From assembly GCA_021151585.1 (NCBI GenBank), contig JAGKWX010000013.1:1-49389 (forward strand): DNA of 49,389 nucleotides, read 5' to 3'. The notes under the pieces were generated by a model. It had not been told where the DNA came from. It ran no database searches and worked only from the letters and a program-made list of their open reading frames with translations. This DNA is from Alphaproteobacteria bacterium. GTDB lineage: Bacteria > Pseudomonadota > Gammaproteobacteria > JAGOUN01. The first letter of the stretch is position 1; the number at the start of each line of letters is the position of its first letter. The position numbers were made by a program, and so were the translations under genes. Of this stretch, positions 1-8,553 are shown one piece after another.

Positions 1-12
1 TTATTAAGCCAG

Positions 13-264
13 ATGAGTTTTAATAAAAAAATAGATAATAATTTATTATCTTCTCTAAAGAAAAGTTTCGGCCAAAAAATTGTTGTACCTTTATTTTTGT
101 TCGCACTTTTGCCTGTGCAAGTCTTGACGATCACCATGATGTTTAGTTTAGGCGCTTTAACTAATGTACAAGCGCGTTTATTAATAAGAGTTATAGAAAT
201 CGAATTAAATTTATCTAAACGAATATATAAAGCTTATAAGTGCTGTCTAAGAATTTTAAATTAA
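13..264 (+). CDS. small putative membrane protein, possibly partial
   Basis: An 83-residue reading frame with a hydrophobic stretch at about residues 23-48 (VVPLFLFALLP..VLTITMMF) and a basic C-terminus rich in Arg/Lys. No family is recognised. The frame is still open in the 12 bases before the ATG, so this may be the 3' end of a gene that begins outside the window. No clear Shine-Dalgarno is visible before the ATG. It stops 12 nt before the start of the large OTU-like gene, whose Shine-Dalgarno lies in that gap, so the two could be co-transcribed. It may also be spurious; confidence is low. Confidence 0.35.
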   Translation: MSFNKKIDNNLLSSLKKSFGQKIVVPLFLFALLPVQVLTITMMFSLGALTNVQARLLIRVIEIELNLSKRIYKAYKCCLRILN

Positions 265-276
265 CAAGGAGCGATC

Positions 277-3200
277 ATGCAAAATCAACATTCTCATCAA
301 AACAGTGAATTATTTTCAATAATGGGCTTACTCGCAGGAGTTTTAAACGAGTATTTCAGTCATGCAACTAGCGGCAGTGGCATTCCTGGTATGGCAGTTA
401 GCCATCTGACAACGATCCCGATTTCGCTTGCCGGAGAAGTTGGGCACGGTCGCTCGCTTACAGATGCGGCTGTTAGAGTCGGAGCTGAAACGGGGCTATC
501 TGTATGCGGATATGGAATGCCGGTATTAGCTACGCGCACTGCACAGTTGCTTGATCGTCATGTGCCGAATACAACAGAGTTGAATACAGCATTTAATGAA
601 TTGCCTGCTGATTTACAAGAAAGCCTTGGTCAGCCAGATTTGGCTCTATACGGTATTTTGCGCGGGGCGGTTTGGTGCGCGGCGAGAGTTGGCGATGGTT
701 TAGATATTGGTTTGGATTTAATTCAAGGAAAAACAGAATCTTTTCAACCCATAGTGGACTGTTATAACAACATCAAAAACAAGTTAACGACGTATATTGA
801 TCAGGCAACAGGACCTAGTGTTTCTATGAGCGCGTCTGATTTTCACCAATTAGCGCGAGAACACATCAATAGTGTTTTAGCAGCGCAAGAATTAAATGGC
901 GCGGGTGGGCTAACTTATCTTACATCGCTTGATCAAGTTTTATCACAAGGCCTGGTGTATTTTGATCAGCAATATAATAAATACATTGTGCCACAGGGTG
1001 TTCAGCAATATTTGCGTCAACATGCCTGTAATGTCGAGCAACTCAATCGAGTAAGTCAAATTTTTTCCTCTGAGGCCATTGAAGGAACAGCGAAAAATAT
1101 CAGTGATGCTTGTACAGAATATTTAAATAAAAAAGATATTATTACGCAAAAAGATATTATTCCGCAACTTCAAGAGCGTTTGGATTCAGAAGCCAAACGC
1201 ATTAATGATCAATTGTCAGGTTTATCGAGCGTTAAAGGAGCGCGACTTGCGCAACTCACTGAGTTTGGTACAAATCTTTATCAAGTAGGTGCTATGGTAA
1301 ATCAAATATCATGGGGAGCCATCATGCTGGGTGGTCATCAACGTACGTGGCAAGGTATTGGTTTAGCCGGTCAAGGTTGTATGCAAGTGGGGCAAGCAAT
1401 GGCCGGCTTTCAAGCTGCGCAAGCAGCGATGGCGGCTGGTGCGATGATGCCTATGATGTGCACCGGAGTTGGCATGGCAGTGGGCTTGATTAGTATTGGT
1501 TGCGCGTTGTTTGCCAATGATGGCGATGATAATGGCTTGGGAGAAGCCTTGCAGGCTATTAGCCAATCCATAGAACAATTGCGTCAAGAGATGCGAGAAA
1601 ATTTTGAAATCACTTGGGAAATGTTAGGGTATATCAATGATAAGCTTAATAATATAACGACTCTCATTTATCATGGCGAAGTCAATAATCAGCGGCGTTT
1701 TAATATACTTTACCATACTTTGGTAGAATCATTTGATTATGTATATTCATCCATTAAAAGCATGCGTGAAAATGCGACAGCTCAAGCAGAGCATAATCAT
1801 CAAGAATTAGTCGATTACTTGACGTATATTGGAGAATTGCGAGCTGTAGAAGTAATTAGACAATTGCAATATGCGCATGGTGAAGAAGGAAAAAGATTTA
1901 TTGATAAATTTGTCAAACATTCAACAACGTTGCAACAAGCTTTAATCACTGAGGCAAGAACAAAAGCACGCTCTGGGAAATTAAGCACATTAAATGGCGG
2001 GCTGCAAGAAACCGATAGTATTATATATGATTTACTTTTAACAGCGTTAAGTGACGAAGAAATAAGTTCGGGATATATTCAACGCTTAGGTTTACTGAGT
2101 AGTTTATCGGCAGCTATATTGCCTTCTCTAGGTGACTACTCTTTGATTAATCCAAAGCTTTGGAGAAATCTATTAATCTCTTATGTTGATTTAAATAAGC
2201 GAGCAAAAGATAAAATTTTTGAACTTCCAAATTACGCAGAGTATTTAGAAGAAATTTCAGCGGTGAAACAAGAGAGTGTAAAAGTGACTAAATTTTTAGA
2301 ATCAGTACAGGGTTCTAAAGAATTGTGGAATTTATTGATTGAACGATATATCACAGCTGTTTCTGAATTGCGCAATGATTTTGAATCAAAATTTGAAGAG
2401 CAGCGCAAAGCGATGAATCGTCAGGTTAATCTTCCTGAAGAAAATAAATATTTGTTGTTAACAGAGTCGGTTGATGAAGCTATTGCTCGAATAAGTCAGC
2501 TTAGCGAAGATGAAAGGGAGGCGATTGTTAAGGGATATTTAGAGAGAGTTGTTCGTGTACCTTATGAGCATATTCAAATAATGTATGGTCGTCTAGAAGT
2601 AAAAAATATGTTGCATGATCCAATAATGTTGTTAGGTATATTGTATGGTAATGTTGTTGTCAGGGTTGAAAAAGAACATTTAAGAAAAGGCCCGCCTGGC
2701 CCTGGTAGACTTGAGGATGGTGGAAATGGTTTTGATCATGAAAATGGTTTGATGGTAAATTGGGGGCGAGCAATTAATCCTGACGTTGGAGCGCGTTGTT
2801 TTGGAAATGCTCCTACTGAGGTTATACATTGGAGTTTTAACCGTCACATTACAAAAATTTCTATATCAATCAACACGATTCAAATTAATCAAGCTTTTGT
2901 TGATAATAATGATAGTGAAAGCCGCTCATATCATAATGGTGGTTGGTATGATGAAGTTAATATTGACCGTACAAGAATTTGGACTCAGCCAAGTCTTGAT
3001 CAAATAAATCAAGAGGCTAGAATGTCTGTCGATAATTTTATTATACATTCAGCTCAAGACCCTATGAAAAATATTCGTCGAGAAATTGAGGAAATTTTAG
3101 AATTTAATAGATTACAAGCTGTTGCTATAATTAAAAATCATTTAAATATAAATTCTAATTATGCAAGATATAATAGGGTAAGAGTAGAGCTATTTGTGTT

Positions 3201-4575
3201 TATTAAGCTGATCAATCCTTCAATTCAATTTTTAACTCAGAAGGAAATTGAAAAAAGATTAGATGCGATAAAAGCTGATGGCTCAATTGAGCGTGTGAAT
3301 AATTTATTCGAATTATTAACTGAAGACCTGTTAATTCGTGATTTAACAGATTCAAATGGAGAAAATTTGAGACGTTGTTTACTGCATTTAACAGACGAAA
3401 ATGCAAGCAGGGCTATTCAGAATGCTGTTGAGCCACATGCAGCCACTGGAGACCCGCTTGGATTAGCTAAGAGCAACAAGAAAGCGCAAATTCAATTTTT
3501 ATTAAATGATTGGATTTCAGTTGATTTAAAAGATAATGCTCTTTATCAAGAAATGACGATGGCCACAGCTTTAATTGAAGATCTGAAAGAAGAGTTGAGT
3601 TTAGAGCGTTTATATAATCGAAAACTTACTGTTGTTGAAGAAAAACTTGATCAAATGTTAAGTGCTATTGATATATTAACCGCGCATAAAAATATATTAG
3701 ATGAACTTATTCAGAATAATATTTTACCAAGTCATGACACGTTGACATTGTGTCAAGAAAAATTGACGATGTTAATAAAAGCTTCTGAAAATTTGAGGGA
3801 AGAAGTTAATGGATATAAGGAAAAGTTAGGGCAAATTCATTCGGGCAGTCAAAGAGCATTGACATCGGGTAGTAGGCGGATGTATGTAAATTTCTACCAG
3901 TCAGCTGCGGCAAAAGAAAACGGCTCTATGAACAATCGTGTGGTTAAACAAAGTCAAGGCTATATTCGACATAAGGTGTTGGGAGATGGAAACTGCGGAT
4001 ATACTGCACTTGGAATAACTCGTGAAGAGGCAGCAAAACTTCTTTTAAATGAAAGCCTAAATATTCGCGATATAATCAAGATTCCTGTTAGGCAAGCATT
4101 AGTAACTAAAGATTTTTATCAGTATTTGGTTGATAATAGTATTACCAATCTTGGGCATGATGAGCTTGTAGCAGAAATCGAAGTTAATATAGATGTGATA
4201 AATGCTTATATTCACTATGATGTAGCACTTCGTCGTATTGATTCTGGTTATAGTCATCCTGCTGTTTTGCAAGCGTTAGCGCATATTAAAAATATTGAAT
4301 TACATATATGGCAATTAGGAAAAAATAACGTCTTGGTGCAGCATACTGTTTATGACGAAAATTATGCTGTCTACACTCCACCTCAAGTTGATAGTCGTGT
4401 TGATTTGCTGTTCGTTAATGGCAATCATTTTGACCGATTAGAGTTGCGCGGGTATGAAAATAACATGGCAAGTGAAGGCATTTACCCACTCGATTCTTCA
4501 TGGGGCCCAAATTTTTACCAGTCAGCTGCGGCAACAGGAAACGAAGCGCAACTTGCGATTGCTTATAACCACTAA
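277..4575 (+). CDS. large multidomain protein with C-terminal OTU-like cysteine protease domain (putative effector)
   Basis: 1432 residues, started by a strong AAGGAGC Shine-Dalgarno 10 nt upstream. Near the C-terminus the motif GDGNCGYTAL places an OTU-type Asp1237 and nucleophile Cys1240, and NGNHF places a candidate catalytic His1384. This is the usual D-G-N-C plus late His layout of OTU deubiquitinases. Residues about 345-413 form a long Gly/Ala/Met-rich hydrophobic stretch, followed by an amphipathic heptad-like segment (about 420-460). Helical and coiled-coil-like sequence fills much of the rest, clearest at about 1090-1190. The OTU region is bracketed by two copies of NFYQSAAA (residues 1205 and 1412). 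The family would cleave ubiquitin or ubiquitin-like linkages, which bacteria lack, so a host-directed role is inferred. No signal peptide is evident. It is the first of three closely packed genes. The substrate and the functions of the N-terminal 1200 residues are unknown. Confidence 0.85.
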   Translation: MQNQHSHQNSELFSIMGLLAGVLNEYFSHATSGSGIPGMAVSHLTTIPISLAGEVGHGRSLTDAAVRVGAETGLSVCGYGMPVLATRTAQLLDRHVPNTTELNTAFNELPADLQESLGQPDLALYGILRGAVWCAARVGDGLDIGLDLIQGKTESFQPIVDCYNNIKNKLTTYIDQATGPSVSMSASDFHQLAREHINSVLAAQELNGAGGLTYLTSLDQVLSQGLVYFDQQYNKYIVPQGVQQYLRQHACNVEQLNRVSQIFSSEAIEGTAKNISDACTEYLNKKDIITQKDIIPQLQERLDSEAKRINDQLSGLSSVKGARLAQLTEFGTNLYQVGAMVNQISWGAIMLGGHQRTWQGIGLAGQGCMQVGQAMAGFQAAQAAMAAGAMMPMMCTGVGMAVGLISIGCALFANDGDDNGLGEALQAISQSIEQLRQEMRENFEITWEMLGYINDKLNNITTLIYHGEVNNQRRFNILYHTLVESFDYVYSSIKSMRENATAQAEHNHQELVDYLTYIGELRAVEVIRQLQYAHGEEGKRFIDKFVKHSTTLQQALITEARTKARSGKLSTLNGGLQETDSIIYDLLLTALSDEEISSGYIQRLGLLSSLSAAILPSLGDYSLINPKLWRNLLISYVDLNKRAKDKIFELPNYAEYLEEISAVKQESVKVTKFLESVQGSKELWNLLIERYITAVSELRNDFESKFEEQRKAMNRQVNLPEENKYLLLTESVDEAIARISQLSEDEREAIVKGYLERVVRVPYEHIQIMYGRLEVKNMLHDPIMLLGILYGNVVVRVEKEHLRKGPPGPGRLEDGGNGFDHENGLMVNWGRAINPDVGARCFGNAPTEVIHWSFNRHITKISISINTIQINQAFVDNNDSESRSYHNGGWYDEVNIDRTRIWTQPSLDQINQEARMSVDNFIIHSAQDPMKNIRREIEEILEFNRLQAVAIIKNHLNINSNYARYNRVRVELFVFIKLINPSIQFLTQKEIEKRLDAIKADGSIERVNNLFELLTEDLLIRDLTDSNGENLRRCLLHLTDENASRAIQNAVEPHAATGDPLGLAKSNKKAQIQFLLNDWISVDLKDNALYQEMTMATALIEDLKEELSLERLYNRKLTVVEEKLDQMLSAIDILTAHKNILDELIQNNILPSHDTLTLCQEKLTMLIKASENLREEVNGYKEKLGQIHSGSQRALTSGSRRMYVNFYQSAAAKENGSMNNRVVKQSQGYIRHKVLGDGNCGYTALGITREEAAKLLLNESLNIRDIIKIPVRQALVTKDFYQYLVDNSITNLGHDELVAEIEVNIDVINAYIHYDVALRRIDSGYSHPAVLQALAHIKNIELHIWQLGKNNVLVQHTVYDENYAVYTPPQVDSRVDLLFVNGNHFDRLELRGYENNMASEGIYPLDSSWGPNFYQSAAATGNEAQLAIAYNH
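3888..3922 (+). repeat. 35-bp direct repeat, copy 1 (before OTU-like domain)
   Basis: This 35-base segment encodes NFYQSAAAKEN. It recurs with only three mismatches at 4509-4543, where it encodes NFYQSAAATGN. The copies are exactly 621 bases (207 codons) apart and in the same frame, and they bracket the OTU-like domain. The near-identity at DNA level suggests a recent duplication or a selected targeting/linker motif. Confidence 0.85.
4509..4543 (+). repeat. 35-bp direct repeat, copy 2 (after OTU-like domain)
   Basis: Second copy of the repeat at 3888-3922, in the same frame and encoding NFYQSAAATGN close to the C-terminus of the OTU-like protein. See the copy 1 entry for spacing and mismatch count. 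Confidence 0.85.
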
Positions 4576-4596
4576 TTTATTAAGGAGCATATTATC

Positions 4597-6129
4597 ATGG
4601 CATTAACACCAGAACAAAAAACACTTTTTTGGCAATATATTCAAGGAGAAAATTCAGCGGAAGTGCTGAAAAATTTTCTAGAAGAGATTGAAAGTCAGTC
4701 TACAGAAAATCTTATGGAGCTATGGCGATTAAAAAATGAACACGGGGATTATGCGCTACATGTTTTATGTCAAATACAGCAGAAAAAACAGAGCACGCAA
4801 GAAAAAATACAATTACTTCTTCAATATTCATTAGATCTTGATCTTCGAGATCGTTATGGAAGAAAGGCAAGTGATCTGTTGAGTATGACAGAGGAGGATA
4901 AGATAATAAAAGCCTATTTTGATGTATACGAGTTTCGTAAAAAAATTGCTAAGGAACAACGACTTGATGATAGTAGAATCTCCATGTTAATTCAAAAATC
5001 ACTCAGTGATATATCTAAATTAAAGAGCATTGAAAGTGGCGTTTTGGTGTTAGGCAATTCGCGTGTTGGAAAAAGTACCTTAATTAATTATCTGCTTGGT
5101 GTTGATTATACTATTGGGTATGTAGATGATGAAATAACAGCCATTCCTGGTCAAGAAGAGCGAGCTCGTGTTGGTCGAACGGAAAACTCTGAAACGTCTG
5201 TTCCTACGATGCATCATTTGTCTGAAAGTGTCGCTTTGATAGATTTTCCAGGATTTGACGATAATCGATCGGTAAACTCGCAAGATCTTAACCCATATAT
5301 TGTTGCCGCAAATGTTGGTAATTTTTTAATTTCTAAAAAAATTAAAGAAGTTAAAAAATTCTTGATAGTTTTTGCCTGGGATCAATTAAATGTTGGTAAT
5401 ATTAAAAATTTTCGAGATCCATTGTTACAATTTTTAAACATGATTGATGAGAAGGACTTAACAAGCGCTTTAGATGTAACTCAACTATGGGTAACAAAAT
5501 CAAATAAAACGGTTGAGGCTTGCACGATTGAGAGTGTTAAAAGAAAGTTTGAAAGATTGCAGCGCCAAATTATCTCTGGGGGCGCCCCATTGGCTTCTCA
5601 GCAAACTAGAAAGCTAGATCAGTTTTTTGCTTACATGCAAGAATTTACTGAGCGTATGATTGTTATTCCAATAATAACCGATGCAAAAACAAAGCAACTA
5701 TTTGATCAACAACTGCAACTAGATGCGCATTCCTTTTCTATGGAAAATTTGGATTTTGCTTTCGATACCTCTTATTTAGAAGCTTTCAGAATATTTGTAG
5801 ACACTGTTGATCAATATAATTATGTAATTGGTAAAAATTATCAATTACATACATCAAGTAATAGCGCATGGATAGAGCGTTTGTCTCAAACTGAAGGGCG
5901 ATTGCGTGAAATACTGAGGGATATATCTGTTGAAAGTTTCATTGATCCAGTCAAAGAGCTGAGCAAAATAGTTGATGAAGAATTAATTCAACATAAAGAG
6001 TCAATTCTTAGTAATCGAGATTCTATAAAGTGTTATGAGGCTTTGCAAGGCGCAGCTACATTTTTTTCTGCTGATATAGAGAAAATACGGGCCTGCAATG
6101 CTGAGGTACTTCCTTTGATTGGGCGTTAA
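4597..6129 (+). CDS. ankyrin-like plus P-loop GTPase protein (putative effector)
   Basis: 510 residues with an AAGGAGC Shine-Dalgarno, starting 21 nt after the OTU-like gene. Residues about 35-105 look like two degenerate ankyrin repeats (NEHGDYALHVLCQ and LDLRDRYGRKASDLL). A G domain follows: G1/P-loop GNSRVGKST at about 153-161, G3 DFPGF at about 215-219, and a G4-like TKSN near 297-300 in which the usual Asp is Asn. The fold resembles TRAFAC-class GTPases of the AIG1/septin/Era-like kind, but the exact family is not certain. The C-terminal 200 residues are helical and unassigned. Ankyrin repeats fused to a GTPase are common among secreted proteins of intracellular bacteria, so a host-directed role acting with its neighbours is inferred. 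No transmembrane segment or signal peptide is seen. Confidence 0.8.
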   Translation: MALTPEQKTLFWQYIQGENSAEVLKNFLEEIESQSTENLMELWRLKNEHGDYALHVLCQIQQKKQSTQEKIQLLLQYSLDLDLRDRYGRKASDLLSMTEEDKIIKAYFDVYEFRKKIAKEQRLDDSRISMLIQKSLSDISKLKSIESGVLVLGNSRVGKSTLINYLLGVDYTIGYVDDEITAIPGQEERARVGRTENSETSVPTMHHLSESVALIDFPGFDDNRSVNSQDLNPYIVAANVGNFLISKKIKEVKKFLIVFAWDQLNVGNIKNFRDPLLQFLNMIDEKDLTSALDVTQLWVTKSNKTVEACTIESVKRKFERLQRQIISGGAPLASQQTRKLDQFFAYMQEFTERMIVIPIITDAKTKQLFDQQLQLDAHSFSMENLDFAFDTSYLEAFRIFVDTVDQYNYVIGKNYQLHTSSNSAWIERLSQTEGRLREILRDISVESFIDPVKELSKIVDEELIQHKESILSNRDSIKCYEALQGAATFFSADIEKIRACNAEVLPLIGR

Positions 6130-6139
6130 ATAAGGTTAT

Positions 6140-7918
6140 ATGCATACTTTTCAAGAGCTTCTTCAGATATGGTCATATGATTTGCACTCACGCGATATTC
6201 ATCGAATTTGCTCTGCTATCTCAGATATTCATTGTTACATCGAAGACGACGATGATTTGGAGACGATGGATGAAGAAGGTGTCATGGTTCAGATAGTCGA
6301 ACTTTTTTCAATAAAAAGTTTAGATTTGTTTGTAAGTCATGAAAAAACCTTTAATCAATTACTTGATATATTGCAAGTAATCGTAGATTATTCTGGTGAT
6401 AGTCTTGAGCATTTTTCAAAGAATCGAACGGTTTCTGTTTTAATCGGTTTTTTTAATGACGACCCATTTAATGATAATATTCTTTTAATTCTCTTGAAAT
6501 TAAAGGGGCTGATTAATCTAGAAGAAAAAGTTAAAAATATACGTTTTTTTCGTTCATTGCTCTTGTATTCGACGCAGCCGTCCACCGAATTTCGCTTACA
6601 TGGTTTAAAAATAATAAGCGTGCTATTTTCGCTCATGGGCCATTTTGGATTCAAGCTCATAAAGTCTTATGGGATGTTGTCGCAACTTATAAATTTGTTG
6701 AATGATGATAATTCTTGTTCTGAATCAAAAATGATTATTTTGACTATATTAAAGGATATTTTTCATGCTGATGAAAGCATAAGAGTGTTAAGTATTGATG
6801 AGGGGATTTTGCCAGTCTTGTGTCAAGCTATGTGTGATCAATCGAGTGACGTAAATATAATAGCTTTTGATATTCTTTTGCAAGGGGTGTCTTCTTGTTA
6901 TGCTTGGCGATTAAATGTATTTAGTGAAAGTTTTCTGAAGACGCTAAGAAATTTGACGCTAATATTTCCTGAAAATACTACTTTACATGAGCGTTTTAAT
7001 GCCATTGAGGTTCTTCGCCTGAGGTTTTCTCGCTCACGAAATATTTATGACTATTTTCAAGATAGTGGCTTACCTTTTTTGGATTTCAAATTTATATCTA
7101 ATATAGGATTAAATGCTAAGGATGATATGATAGCCCCTAGAGATGTATTTTTTTACAAATATTTAAGTGACAATATTTATGGCGCCTATTTTGTTGGTCG
7201 ATTTTTGATGGATCTTGTTTTTATTCAACATTATCCTTGCGCGCTTGAAAGCAAGATCGTGCGCCAGAATATCGGTCGTGAGCTTGATGTTTTGCAGGCT
7301 ATTGATCATGAAAACATTTTAACAATAAAAAAAATATTATTGCCGGAATATAATTCTCCTCAAGCGTTATACCATTTACCCTGTATGCCTATTATGCTAG
7401 ATCAGTTGATTGGAATGCCATTATCTTTTTTTATTCCAATTATGATTGATTTGGCCAAAGGTTTGGATTATTTGCATTTACAGCGTATTTGTCATGGTGC
7501 AATTACTCCTCAAGCATGTATTATTGTTGAAGGCAAGGCTAAATGGTTTGGGGGAGGGGTGTTATCACTTCAGCAGCTTGTTCAGAAAACCGATGCATCA
7601 AGTTTGTTGATGATGGATTATTTGCGCTGGCAGTCACCTGAGGTGATTTTTTCAGCAAGCCACACTTGCCGCGCTGAAGATGATATTTGGTCATTAGGCT
7701 TGCTTTTTTATTATATGGTAGGATTGGGTTTGCCATTCGCTGCATGTGAAAGTGAATCGGCCATAAAAGAAAAAAATCACATTCCTTTAAGTGATATGAT
7801 TCCGACAATTTTTGAAGAGAAATTTCCACATTTTAGTGTATTGTTAAAAAATTGCTGGCTTGAAAGAAGCGTGCGATCAAAATCTTCGGAAGTGCTTGAG
7901 CAGTTAATGCATCGCTAA
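6140..7918 (+). CDS. helical-repeat plus TKL-like pseudokinase protein (putative effector)
   Basis: 592 residues, starting 10 nt after the GTPase gene with AAGG before the ATG. Residues about 1-300 are leucine-rich and helical, resembling ARM/HEAT repeats. Residues about 330-592 carry a protein-kinase-like fold: an alphaC-like Glu in GRELDVLQAIDHENIL, LAKGLDYLHLQRICHG, SPE in place of APE, and DDIWSLGLLFYYM matching subdomain IX (DxWSxG). The catalytic positions are replaced. The VAIK lysine becomes Gln363 (VFIQ), HRDLKPxN becomes HGAITPQAC (452-460, catalytic Asp to Ala, Asn to Cys), and DFG becomes WFG (469-471). This is therefore a predicted pseudokinase, probably a scaffold or an allosteric partner. 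Tight packing with the OTU-like and GTPase genes suggests one transcript and a shared process. Confidence 0.8.
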   Translation: MHTFQELLQIWSYDLHSRDIHRICSAISDIHCYIEDDDDLETMDEEGVMVQIVELFSIKSLDLFVSHEKTFNQLLDILQVIVDYSGDSLEHFSKNRTVSVLIGFFNDDPFNDNILLILLKLKGLINLEEKVKNIRFFRSLLLYSTQPSTEFRLHGLKIISVLFSLMGHFGFKLIKSYGMLSQLINLLNDDNSCSESKMIILTILKDIFHADESIRVLSIDEGILPVLCQAMCDQSSDVNIIAFDILLQGVSSCYAWRLNVFSESFLKTLRNLTLIFPENTTLHERFNAIEVLRLRFSRSRNIYDYFQDSGLPFLDFKFISNIGLNAKDDMIAPRDVFFYKYLSDNIYGAYFVGRFLMDLVFIQHYPCALESKIVRQNIGRELDVLQAIDHENILTIKKILLPEYNSPQALYHLPCMPIMLDQLIGMPLSFFIPIMIDLAKGLDYLHLQRICHGAITPQACIIVEGKAKWFGGGVLSLQQLVQKTDASSLLMMDYLRWQSPEVIFSASHTCRAEDDIWSLGLLFYYMVGLGLPFAACESESAIKEKNHIPLSDMIPTIFEEKFPHFSVLLKNCWLERSVRSKSSEVLEQLMHR

Positions 7919-8553
7919 TTTTTACCTGTCAGTATTAAGTGATTTTGCGACAATCTTCGCGTCAAAATTATTGGACATAAGTAATTATTTGTATTGATAT
8001 TTTACAAAACCACATTCCGTTGTCTGCTAAGCCAGTGTGTTGCAAAAAAATTATGTTGTACTACATGTGGAGCATGTTGAGTAGGTTCCCTTTATGCACT
8101 GAGTGGCGGTATATATATTGTTACATCCTGCATTCTCATATGAAGAGCTGCATGTCGTATTGTTTGGTGGTGATAGAAAGCATGTTGGGTTATTATAAGT
8201 GACGCACTCTCCTGTAGGGCGTATTGTATCGAGACAGGTCGACATGTTTGATCCTAAAGGCTGGCAAGTGCCGCCTTGGCAGGTGTTATATGGATCACAT
8301 GCTGAAGGTGAAGGTGGTGAAGCAGGTGGTCACGAAGATGTTGAAGCACTTAACAAGTTAATTTTATACCTGTTTTTCAGATTAATTTTTTGATTTTAGA
8401 TAATTTTATATAGAGGATAATGCCTCTTTGTGCTTTACATTATCTTAGCTCCTGTTTACAATTGCGCAATAAAATTGCAAATATTGATAGAGTTTTTTCT
8501 CTATTTTTGTCCGTAAATATAAAATACTAATACTATTTGGTGAATAAAAGCAC
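7919..8553. other. 635-bp region without an intact gene
   Basis: Between the pseudokinase gene and sucA. It contains the cysteine-rich gene remnant on the minus strand (8051-8329). Nearer sucA there are two small hairpins: AGAGG/CCTCT at 8412-8427, and ATAGAG/CTCTAT at 8487-8504 followed by a short T run. The second could be a weak terminator or a leader hairpin for sucA. The sucA promoter is presumably within 8394-8553, but no convincing -35/-10 pair can be chosen. Confidence 0.5.
8051..8329 (-). pseudogene. remnant of a cysteine-rich protein gene
   Basis: On the minus strand the frame is open from just after a TGA (8330-8332) to a TAA (8051-8053). It encodes 92 residues with 11 Cys spaced every few residues: PSPSACDPYNTC, GGTCQP, STCLDT, GECV, NPTCF, NTTCSS, NAGCNN, TQCIKG, STCSTC. 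The internal ATG at 8245 is the only standard start. Just before the TGA the same frame reads SASTSS, matching the Pro/Ser/Thr-rich linker after it, so the TGA may be a nonsense mutation. Composition resembles an extracellular disulfide-rich or mucin-like module. A plus-strand frame also exists across part of this stretch but looks less protein-like. Possibly a decayed surface or secreted protein; the family is not recognised. Confidence 0.4.

Noticed and set aside
8199..8393. Plus-strand 64-aa frame (GEGGEAGGHEDVE)
   Set aside because: It overlaps the minus-strand cysteine-rich frame, has no Shine-Dalgarno and ends in a hydrophobic AT-rich run; the minus frame is more protein-like.
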